DNA from: Gloeotrichia echinulata CP02
Lineage (GTDB): Bacteria > Cyanobacteriota > Cyanobacteriia > Cyanobacteriales > Nostocaceae
DNA length: 64,000 bases
Assembly (NCBI GenBank): GCA_038087035.1
Contig: CP051187.1
Location: 1,426,001-1,490,000 of the forward strand
Direction: 5' to 3'
Positions 36,855 through 46,300 of this stretch are shown here, piece after piece. Numbering within the stretch: position 1 is the first letter of the stretch; each line of letters begins with the position of its first letter. The notes under the pieces were generated by a model. The model saw nothing but the letters and a program-made list of their open reading frames with translations, had not been told where the DNA came from and searched no databases. The position numbers and the translations under genes were made by a program.

Positions 36855-39800
36855 ACGGAATTGCAAAAACAAGTTACCCCCTGTCATATGGACAAGAAGC
36901 CATGTGGTTTATCTACCAAATGGCGCCAGAGAGTGTTGCTTATAATATATTTATTACGGTAAAAATTAATTCACATTTAAATATTGATGCTGTAAATCGT
37001 GTATGGGAAAAAATTTTTGCACATCATCCTATACTCAGAACCACATATACCAGTCATGAAGGCCAACCCATTCAGCAAGTTAATCAACAACAGAAATTTA
37101 ATGTTGAGGTTATAGATGCCAATAATTGGAGCGAAGATTACTTAAAAGAGAAAATTTATGCTGAAACTGACCGCCATTTTAACCTAGAACAAGATTCAGT
37201 TTTGAGGGTTAATCTATTTACTAGGTCAGCAAAAGAACACATTCTATTGCTAACAATGCACCACATTGCAGGTGATATGTGGTCTATTGATTTATTGCTG
37301 AATGAATTTCAAGCTTTGTATGCTGCTGAAGTTGAGCAAGTTAGTCAAGAGCAGACAGAGGCAGTTGAAGATTATTTAACTAATAATAAATCTTATGGGG
37401 AGTTTGTCCACTGGCAGTCAGAAATGTTATCGGGTTACAGGGGAGAAAAACTTTGGCAATATTGGCAAGAACAATTAGCTGGGGAATTGCCAATTTTGAA
37501 TTTGCTTCCAGACAAAACCCGCCCGACCGTACAGACTTTTCAAGGAGCAGCACATATTTCAAAGCTAGATGAACAGTTAATTCAAAAACTTAATAATTTA
37601 TCTCTAGCTTCTGGAACAAGTCTTTATAAGGTTCTACTTACAGCATTTTATGTGCAACTTTATCGCTACACCAATCAAACAGACATCCTCATAGGAAGCC
37701 CGATGAGAGGTCGGTGGGGTGGAAAGTTTAAAGGCACTGTTGGCTACTTCGCTAATCTGATCGTCTTACGGGCTTCTGTAGGGGAAAACTTCACATTCCA
37801 AGAATTTCTCGCTCAAGTCAGCAACAAGGTAAAACAAGCCCAAAAGAATCAAGACTATCCTTTTTCTCTCTTAGCAGAACAACTTCAGCAACAACGAGAT
37901 CCAAGTCGTTCTCCTTTGTGTCAAGTTAATTTCACTTGGCAAGTACAAGGTTGGTGTGAACCAAGAGAGAATTCATTGCACAGTCAAGAAGCAGTGCTTC
38001 AAATGGAGCCATACTTGGACGTAGGTGCCGGACAACGAGGTGCAGACTTCGATCTGACTTTACTAGTGAAAGAAGCTAAAGGAGTATTCCAGGTATCCTG
38101 GCAATACAATACTGACTTGTTTGAGGCGACGACAATCACACGCATGGCAGAGCATTTTGTGACCTTGCTTGAAGGTATTGTAGCTAATCCTCAAGAGAGG
38201 ATTTCCCAATTACCAATGTTAACAGAAGTTGAGCGGCAGCAATTATTGGTTGAGTGGAACAATACTCAAGCTGATTACCCCTGTGATAAGTGTATCCATC
38301 AGTTGTTTGAGTCGCAGGTAGAACGTACTCCAGATGCTGTAGCAGTAGTATTTGAAAATCAACAACTGACTTACCAGCAATTGAATTGTCGTGCTAACCA
38401 ATTAGCCTATTACTTGCAATCTTTGGGTGTGGGTGCGGATGTGCTGGTGGGGATTTGTGTAGAGCGCTCCTTGGAGATGATTGTGGGATTACTTGGTATT
38501 CTCAAGGCGGGTGGGGCTTATGTACCAATTGACCCTGAGTATCCACAAAAGCGGTTGAGTTTTATGTTGGAAGATGCTCAGGTGAAAGTGTTGTTGACAC
38601 AACAGCATTTAGTTGAGAAATTACCTGAACATCAGGCGTCTGTCGTCTGCTTAGACACCGACTGGCTGCTGATCTGTGAATCTAGTCAGGAGAGTCCAAT
38701 CACTGAGGTGCAACCTGGTAACTTAGCTTATGTGATTTATACCTCTGGCTCTACTGGCACACCCAAGGGGGTAATGCTCTCTCACAGTAACCTTTGCAAC
38801 CATATGTCCTGGATGCAAGCAACATTCCCCCTGACTGAAAAAGACAAAGTATTGCAAAAAACTCCCTTTGGCTTTGATGCGTCAGTTTGGGAATTCTACG
38901 CTCCATTATTAGCCGGTGGACAGTTGTTAATAGCTAAACCAGGAGGTCATACTGATAGTGCTTATCTGTTAAGGTTAATTGCCCAACAGCAGGTAACGAT
39001 TGTTCAACTTGTCCCATCTTTGTTACAAATGCTTTTAGAGCAGGGAGGAATCGAAACTTGTCACTCCCTCAAACACGTCTTCTGTGGAGGTGAAGTCTTA
39101 CCAGTGGCTCTGGTTGAAGGCTTGTTAAGCAAGCTAGATGTGAATTTACACAATCTCTACGGACCTACGGAAACTTGTATCGATGCAACGTTCTGGAATT
39201 GTCAGCGGGAGATATATGCACAAATTGTCCCCATTGGTCGCCCAATTTCCAATACCCAACTTTATATCCTTGACCAAAATTTACAACCATTACCCATAGG
39301 TGTACCAGGAGAATTGCATATAGGTGGAGCCGGATTAGCCAGAGGCTACCTCAACCGACTAGAGTTAACACAAGAAAAATTCATACCCAAGCCCTTTGGC
39401 ACCTACCCTGGTTCCCGTATCTACAAAACCGGGGACTTAGCCCGTTATTTGCCAGATGGCAATATCGAATACTTGGGACGCATTGATAATCAAGTAAAAA
39501 TACGTGGTTTCCGCATTGAGTTGGGCGAAATTGAAGCGGTACTGAACCAAAGGGATGATGTACAGGTAGCTTGTGTTATCGCCCGTGAAGACAATGGGAA
39601 TAAACGTCTAGTGGGCTATATTGTGCCGTCTTCCCAGATGACTTGTACTGTTAGTGAATTACCGCAATTCCTCAAGACAAAACTCCCAGATTACATGGTT
39701 CCCAATATCTTTGTGATGCTGGATTCCCTCCCCTTAACGCCTAACGGTAAGATAAACCGTGGCGCTTTACCTGTTCCCGATTTACAGGGTCAAGGAACGG

Positions 39801-42800
39801 ACAAATACGTAGCTCCCCGCACCCCCACCGAAGAAATCCTGTCACTAATTTGGGCACAAGTCCTCAAACTAGAGCTTGTAGGCATTCATGATAACTTCTT
39901 TACCTTCGGCGGACACTCACTACTAGCAACCCAATTGGTTTCCCGCATCCGCACCAGCTTCAAAGTAGAACTACCATTGCGTAGTTTATTTGCTGCACCG
40001 ACAGTTGCTGAATTGTCGCCACATATTCAACGATTGCAGCAACAAGAGTTAGAACTGACTTCCCCACCCATTTTACCAAGGGCAGAGAATGCAGAATTAC
40101 CCTTGTCTTATGCCCAACAGCGTTTGTGGTTTTTAGACCAGTTACAGCCGAACAGTGCCTTATATAATATCCCCATAGCTTTGCGTCTGGTTGGAAATCT
40201 CAATCAAGCAGCCTTGGAACAAAGCTTAGAAGAAATTATTCATCGTCACGAAGCGTTACGCACCAATTTCATTACAGTTGATGGCAAGCCTTTACAAATC
40301 ATTCAAACAGCAACTTCTTGGACAGTATCAGTTGTTAACTTCAGGCATTTATCGATAAGCGAACAACAAATAGCTGCACAACAATTAGCACAAGAACAAG
40401 TTATTGAACCCTTTGATCTGGCTAAACAAACATTAGTTAGAGCGACATTAGTAGTGTTGTCCGAGACAGAACACATATTGTTACTGTGTATGCATCACAT
40501 TGTCTCTGATGGCTGGTCAATGGGTGTGTTTGTTCAGGAACTAGCAGCATTGTATAATGCTTATTTAATAGGTCAGCCTGCCAATCTCGCACTACTACCG
40601 ATTCAGTACGCAGATTTTGCAATTTGGCAAAGAAAGTGGTTAGTCGGGGATGTACTGCAAAGGCAACTTTCTTACTGGCTTCAACAACTAAAAGATGCAC
40701 CAGCCCTGTTAGTGCTTCCCACAGACCGACCCAGACCAGCTGTGCAAACCTTTGCAGGCGCATATCAAGATTTTGCTCTTTCTGTGGAATTAACTCAAGG
40801 GTTAATGCAACTGAGTCAGCAACAAGGTTGTACTCTGTTTATGACGCTGTTGGCAGCTTATGATGTATTACTTTATCGCTACACAGGAACAGAAGACATT
40901 TTGGTGGGGACTCCAATTGCTAACCGCGATCGCAGTGAAATAGAAGGGTTAATTGGCTTCTTTGTCAATACTTTAGTGATGCGGAGTAATTTATCGGAAA
41001 ATCCTAGTTTCTTATCGTTACTCACTCGTGTTCGGTCTATGGCTTTATCCGCCTATGCTCATCAGAATTTGCCGTTGGAAATGTTGGTGGAAGCATTGCA
41101 GCCAGAACGAGACCTTAGTCATACACCCCTATTTCAGGTGATGTTTGCCCTCCAGAATCCTTACCTGTCAGAAGTAGAGTTGAGTGGGTTAAGTATTAGT
41201 TCATTGCCAATACAAGGTGCAACGGCAAAGTTTGATATTACCTTAGTAATGGAGAACACAGGTACTTCGACTACGCTCAGTACAGGTACTGGATTGGTGG
41301 GGGTGTGGGAGTACAATACTGACTTGTTTGATGCCAGCACTATTGAGCGGATGACTGGTCATTTTGTGACACTACTTTCGTCAATTGTTGCTAATCCTCT
41401 GTCACAGATTTCCCAATTACCTTTGTTAACAGAAGTTGAGCGGCAGCAGTTATTAATTGAGTGGAATAATACTCAGGTAAATTATCCTGTTGATCAGTGT
41501 ATTCATCAGTTATTTGAAGAGCAGGTAGAACGGACTCCAGATGCAGTGGCGGTGGTGTTTGAAAATCAACAACTTACCTATGAGCAATTAAATTGTCGAG
41601 CTAATCAGTTGGCGCATTACTTGCGGTCATTGGGAGTAGGAACAGATGTGCTGGTGGGTATTTGTGTAGAGCGCTCCTTGGAGATGATTGTGGGATTACT
41701 TGGTATTCTCAAGGCGGGTGGGGCTTATGTTCCGCTTGACCCTGAGTATCCACAAAAGCGGTTGAGTTTTATTTTAGAAGATGCTCAAGTTTCGGTGCTA
41801 CTGACCCAACAGGAATTAGTCAACAAGCTACCAGCGCATACTGCACAGCTTGTCTGCTTAGACACCGACTGGGAAAAAATTACTCAAAACAGCAACTCCA
41901 ACCCTGTAAATACTGCCACATCGATTAATCTGGCATACGTCATCTACACTTCAGGTTCTACAGGTCAGCCTAAAGGTGTTTTAGTCAACCACCATCATGT
42001 AACTCGTCTGTTTGCCGCCACCAACTCTTGGTATAAATTTAACTCTCAAGATGTGTGGACAATGTTCCACTCATATGCATTCGACTTCTCTGTTTGGGAA
42101 ATTTGGGGTGCATTGCTTTATGGTGGACGACTGGTAGTAGTGCCCTATCTGTTGACGCGATCGCCTGAATCTTTCTATAAATTATTATCTCAAGAGCAAG
42201 TCACAATTCTCAATCAAACGCCTTCAGCCTTCCGCCAATTAATTCAAGCAGAACAGTCAATCGGAATTAGCAATTTGAACCTCCGTCTCGTAATTTTTGG
42301 TGGAGAAGCTCTGGAACTCTTGAGTTTGCAACCTTGGTTTGAGCGCCACGGCGACATGAAACCTCAGTTAGTGAATATGTACGGGATTACGGAAACCACT
42401 GTACACGTAACTTATCGTCCATTGAGCCAAGACGATTTAAATCGCACAGCTAGTGTCATTGGTCGTCCAATTCCCGACTTACAAGTGTATGTGCTAGACC
42501 AGCATTTACAACCAGTACCGATTGGAGTTCCCGGCGAGATGTACGTTGGTGGTGAGGGGGTGACGAGTGGCTATCTCCATCGTGAGGAACTGACAGCACA
42601 ACGGTTTATCTCCAACCCCTTCCCAAATAACAGGGGAGGACGCCTTTATAGAACAGGAGACTTAGCCCGTTATTTGCCCAATGGCGAGTTAGAGTATTTA
42701 GGACGAATTGACCAGCAAGTGAAGATTCGCGGCTTCCGCATTGAGTTGGGCGAAATTGAAGCATTACTGGCACAACATCCAGCCGTTTGGGAAAGTGTGG

Positions 42801-43327
42801 TGGTAGTCAGGGAGGATGAACCGGGCGACAAACGTGTGGTAGCTTATGTAGTACCGCAAGTGGAACAATCTCTCACAACAGCAGAACTGCGTAGCTTCCT
42901 CAAGGAAAAGCTGCCAGATTACATGATACCAAATGCAATAGTCATCTTGGAGTTTTTACCCCTCACATCCAACGGCAAAATAGACCGGCGCGCTTTGCCA
43001 ATACCAGATTTACACAGTCAACGAGAAGACAAATACGTAGCTCCACGCACGCCAATTGAGGAAATTCTGGCGCAAGTTTGGACACAAATCCTCAAAGTAG
43101 AGCAAGTGGGTATTCATGATAACTTCTTTACCTTCGGCGGACACTCCCTACTAGCAACGCAATTGGTTTCCCGCATCCGCACTAACTTCAAAGTAGAACT
43201 ACCGTTGCGTAGTTTATTTGCTGCACCGACAGTTGCTGAATTAGCGCAATCGATTCAGCAGTTACAGCAACAAAACATAGAACTAAAAGTACCACCCATC
43301 TTACCAAGGAAAAAGAATGCAAAATAA
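36851..43327 (+). CDS. Cyanopeptolin-type NRPS, first protein: C-A-PCP-C-A-PCP (Gln-like, Thr)
   Basis: 2158 residues. The first condensation domain opens the line and reads HHIAGDMWS (near 138), with Met where HHxxxDG has Gly, as might suit a starter C domain acylating the first residue. Then A1 (YTSGSTGTPKG near 630), PCP (FGGHSLL near 1020), C (HHIVSDG near 1215), A2 (near 1699), PCP (near 2096). Pocket 1 reads DAWQFGLID plus Lys, which I associate with Gln. Pocket 2 reads DFWNIGMVH plus Lys, the Thr code. Thr is the ring-closing residue of Ahp-cyclodepsipeptides and Gln a common side-chain residue, so this protein should make acyl-Gln-Thr. No fatty acyl ligase or formyltransferase is seen in the window. 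A 24-bp repeat sits in frame at 41264. The end overlaps the next gene by 11 bp. Confidence 0.92.
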   Translation: MNGIAKTSYPLSYGQEAMWFIYQMAPESVAYNIFITVKINSHLNIDAVNRVWEKIFAHHPILRTTYTSHEGQPIQQVNQQQKFNVEVIDANNWSEDYLKEKIYAETDRHFNLEQDSVLRVNLFTRSAKEHILLLTMHHIAGDMWSIDLLLNEFQALYAAEVEQVSQEQTEAVEDYLTNNKSYGEFVHWQSEMLSGYRGEKLWQYWQEQLAGELPILNLLPDKTRPTVQTFQGAAHISKLDEQLIQKLNNLSLASGTSLYKVLLTAFYVQLYRYTNQTDILIGSPMRGRWGGKFKGTVGYFANLIVLRASVGENFTFQEFLAQVSNKVKQAQKNQDYPFSLLAEQLQQQRDPSRSPLCQVNFTWQVQGWCEPRENSLHSQEAVLQMEPYLDVGAGQRGADFDLTLLVKEAKGVFQVSWQYNTDLFEATTITRMAEHFVTLLEGIVANPQERISQLPMLTEVERQQLLVEWNNTQADYPCDKCIHQLFESQVERTPDAVAVVFENQQLTYQQLNCRANQLAYYLQSLGVGADVLVGICVERSLEMIVGLLGILKAGGAYVPIDPEYPQKRLSFMLEDAQVKVLLTQQHLVEKLPEHQASVVCLDTDWLLICESSQESPITEVQPGNLAYVIYTSGSTGTPKGVMLSHSNLCNHMSWMQATFPLTEKDKVLQKTPFGFDASVWEFYAPLLAGGQLLIAKPGGHTDSAYLLRLIAQQQVTIVQLVPSLLQMLLEQGGIETCHSLKHVFCGGEVLPVALVEGLLSKLDVNLHNLYGPTETCIDATFWNCQREIYAQIVPIGRPISNTQLYILDQNLQPLPIGVPGELHIGGAGLARGYLNRLELTQEKFIPKPFGTYPGSRIYKTGDLARYLPDGNIEYLGRIDNQVKIRGFRIELGEIEAVLNQRDDVQVACVIAREDNGNKRLVGYIVPSSQMTCTVSELPQFLKTKLPDYMVPNIFVMLDSLPLTPNGKINRGALPVPDLQGQGTDKYVAPRTPTEEILSLIWAQVLKLELVGIHDNFFTFGGHSLLATQLVSRIRTSFKVELPLRSLFAAPTVAELSPHIQRLQQQELELTSPPILPRAENAELPLSYAQQRLWFLDQLQPNSALYNIPIALRLVGNLNQAALEQSLEEIIHRHEALRTNFITVDGKPLQIIQTATSWTVSVVNFRHLSISEQQIAAQQLAQEQVIEPFDLAKQTLVRATLVVLSETEHILLLCMHHIVSDGWSMGVFVQELAALYNAYLIGQPANLALLPIQYADFAIWQRKWLVGDVLQRQLSYWLQQLKDAPALLVLPTDRPRPAVQTFAGAYQDFALSVELTQGLMQLSQQQGCTLFMTLLAAYDVLLYRYTGTEDILVGTPIANRDRSEIEGLIGFFVNTLVMRSNLSENPSFLSLLTRVRSMALSAYAHQNLPLEMLVEALQPERDLSHTPLFQVMFALQNPYLSEVELSGLSISSLPIQGATAKFDITLVMENTGTSTTLSTGTGLVGVWEYNTDLFDASTIERMTGHFVTLLSSIVANPLSQISQLPLLTEVERQQLLIEWNNTQVNYPVDQCIHQLFEEQVERTPDAVAVVFENQQLTYEQLNCRANQLAHYLRSLGVGTDVLVGICVERSLEMIVGLLGILKAGGAYVPLDPEYPQKRLSFILEDAQVSVLLTQQELVNKLPAHTAQLVCLDTDWEKITQNSNSNPVNTATSINLAYVIYTSGSTGQPKGVLVNHHHVTRLFAATNSWYKFNSQDVWTMFHSYAFDFSVWEIWGALLYGGRLVVVPYLLTRSPESFYKLLSQEQVTILNQTPSAFRQLIQAEQSIGISNLNLRLVIFGGEALELLSLQPWFERHGDMKPQLVNMYGITETTVHVTYRPLSQDDLNRTASVIGRPIPDLQVYVLDQHLQPVPIGVPGEMYVGGEGVTSGYLHREELTAQRFISNPFPNNRGGRLYRTGDLARYLPNGELEYLGRIDQQVKIRGFRIELGEIEALLAQHPAVWESVVVVREDEPGDKRVVAYVVPQVEQSLTTAELRSFLKEKLPDYMIPNAIVILEFLPLTSNGKIDRRALPIPDLHSQREDKYVAPRTPIEEILAQVWTQILKVEQVGIHDNFFTFGGHSLLATQLVSRIRTNFKVELPLRSLFAAPTVAELAQSIQQLQQQNIELKVPPILPRKKNAK
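41264..41287 (-). repeat. 24-bp repeat, in frame in NRPS (minus orientation)
   Basis: Encodes TSTTLSTG inside MENTG|TGLVGVWEY of a condensation domain. The paralogous domain at about 51060 lacks it. Confidence 0.85.
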
Positions 43328-46300
43328 GAATGAAGAATTACCACTATCTTATGCTCAACAGCGTTTGTGGTTTTTAGACCAGTTCGATGCCAACAGTTCC
43401 TTATACAACATACCCTTAGCTTTGCGTCTAGTAGGAACTCTCAATCGAGCAGCCTTAGAACAAAGCTTAAAAGAAATTATTGATCGCCACGAAGCCTTAC
43501 GCACCAATTTCATTACAATTGATGGACAACCAGCACAAATCATTCAAACAGAAATAAATTGGACAGTATCAGTTGTTGACTTGCAGCATTTATCTACACT
43601 TGTACTGAGCGAAGTCGAAGTAACCGAACAAGAAAGTGCTGCACAGCAATTGGCACAAAAACAATCAATTCAACCCTTTGATTTAGCAAGTGAATCGTTA
43701 GTCAGAGCGACATTAGTCGTACTATCCGAGACAGAAAACTTACTATTAGTGTGTATGCACCACATTGTCAGTGATGGCTGGTCAATGGGAGTGTTTTTCC
43801 AAGAACTAGCGGCACTGTACAATGCTTATTCAATAGGTCAGCGAACACCGTTAGAGCCATTAGCAATTCAATACGCAGATTTTGCAATTTGGCAAAGAGA
43901 GTTGTTGCAAGGGGATTTGCTGCAAAGCCAATTGAGTTACTGGCAAAAACAACTAAAAGATGCACCAGCTTTATTATCGCTACCCACAGACAGACCCAGA
44001 CCTGCTGTGCAAACCTTCGTAGGCGCACATCAAAAGTTTGCCCTTTCAGTTGAGTTAACTCAAAAGTTGACAAAACTGAGTCAGGAGCAGGGAGTAACAC
44101 TATTCATGACATTGTTGGCAGCATTTGATACCCTACTTTACCGCTACACAGGCGTGGCAGACATTGTGGTAGGGTCTCCTATAGCAAACCGCAATTACGG
44201 TGAAATAGAATCATTAATTGGCTTTTTTGTCAATACCTTGGTGATGCGTACCAACTTGGAAGGCAATCCTAGCTTTAGGGAATTACTCACTCGTGTTCGG
44301 TTAATGGCAATGGATGCATACTCTCATCAGGACTTACCTTTTGAAATGCTAGTTGAGGCATTGCAGCCAGAACGGGATCTCAGCTATACACCGCTGTTTC
44401 AGGTAGTGTTTGGCCTTCAGAATGCTCCTAACTCTCAAGTAGAGTTGACTGGATTAACCGTTAGTCCATTGATAGTAGAAAGTGTAACTGCCAAGTGTGA
44501 TCTTACCTTAGCAATGGAGAACACAGGTACTTCGACTACGCTCAGTACAGGTACTGGATTGGTTGGTGTGTGGGAGTATAACACTGACTTGTTTGATACA
44601 GGCACTATCGAGCGGATGGCGAGTCATTTTGTGACACTACTTGAGGGAATTGTAGCGAATCCCTTTGAGCGGATTTCCCAATTACCTCTGCTGACAGAAG
44701 TTGAGCAGCAGCAGTTATTGGTAGAGTGGAATGATACACAAGTAGACTATCCCCAAGATAAGTGTATCCATCAGTTATTTGAGGAGCAGTGTTTGAGGAC
44801 TCCAGATGCAGTGGCGGTGGTGTTTGAGAATCAACAACTTACCTATGATGAGTTGAATTGTCGCGCTAACCAGTTGGCACATTACTTGCGCTCATTGGGA
44901 GTGGGAGCAGATGTATTGGTGGGTATTTGTGTAGAGCGATCGCTAGAGATGATCGTGGGAATACTAGCCATTTTCAAGGCGGGTGGAGCTTATGTGCCGC
45001 TTGACCCAGAGTATCCACAAAAGCGGATTCAGTTCATGCTAAAAGATTCTGGGACATCGGTATTACTCACCCAAAGTTTCCTCCTAGACCAATTACCCAT
45101 AGCTGAACAGCAAAATCCCTACCAAGTAATTTGTTTAGATCAGGAAAGTTTTAGTTCGGAGTTAACCGATAATCCCAATCCTCAAAGTACACCTAATAAT
45201 TTAGCTTACGTCATCTACACCTCTGGTTCGACAGGACGACCTAAAGGTGTAATGATTGAACATCAGGCACTGGTAAATTTAAGCTTGGCTTGGTGCAAAA
45301 CTTTTCAAGTTCAATCTCAAAGCCGTTTGCTTCAGTTTGGGTCTTTTAGCTTTGATCTATCTGTTGCTGAAATTGCTACTACCTTCATCAGTGGTGCTTG
45401 CTTATATCTTCCAAACATTGAAACCTTGTTACCAAGTCAAGTCTTGGTTGACTTTTTAGCTGCTCACAAGATTTCCCATAGTTTTTTATCTCCTTCGGCG
45501 TTGTCTGTCTTACCTCAAGCGACCTTACCCGATTTGCAATATCTAAGCGTTGGTGGTGAAGCTTCCTCAGCAGAATTAGTAGAACGGTGGGGAACGGGAC
45601 GGCGTTTTTTCAACGCCTATGGACCTACGGAGTCTACGGTTGCAGCGACGATAGCAATTTGTCAACCCAATGGAAGAAAACCGCCCATCGGTCGTCCAAT
45701 CGCCAACGCGCAAATCTACATCTTAGACGAATATCTGCAACTAGTTCCCGTTGGTGTACCAGGAGAATTGCACATCGGTGGTGCGGGGTTAGCACGAGGC
45801 TACCTCAACCGACCTGAATTGACACAAGAGAAATTTATCCCCAATCCCTTTGACAATTCAAAATTTAAAATACCCTACAGAAACGCCAAAGACGTACAAA
45901 ATTCAAAATTATATAAAACTGGGGACTTAGCCCGTTATTTACCAGATGGCAACATTGAATACCTGGGACGCATAGACAATCAGGTAAAAATTCGTGGCTT
46001 CCGCATTGAATTGGGAGAAATTGAAGCAGTACTAAGTCAACTAGGCGATGTCCAAGCATCTTGCGTCATTGTCCGCGAAGATATAACCGGGGATAAACGC
46101 CTAGTTGCTTACATCGTGCCACAAAAAGAGGTGACACCGACAGTTACTGAACTGCGACAATTCCTAAAAGCCAAGCTACCAGAATATATGGTACCTAATG
46201 CTTTCGTCATTTTAGACTCTCTGCCACTAACTCCCAATGGTAAAATCGACCACCGCGCTTTACCCACACCAGATTTACACAGCGAACTCAAACACAAATA

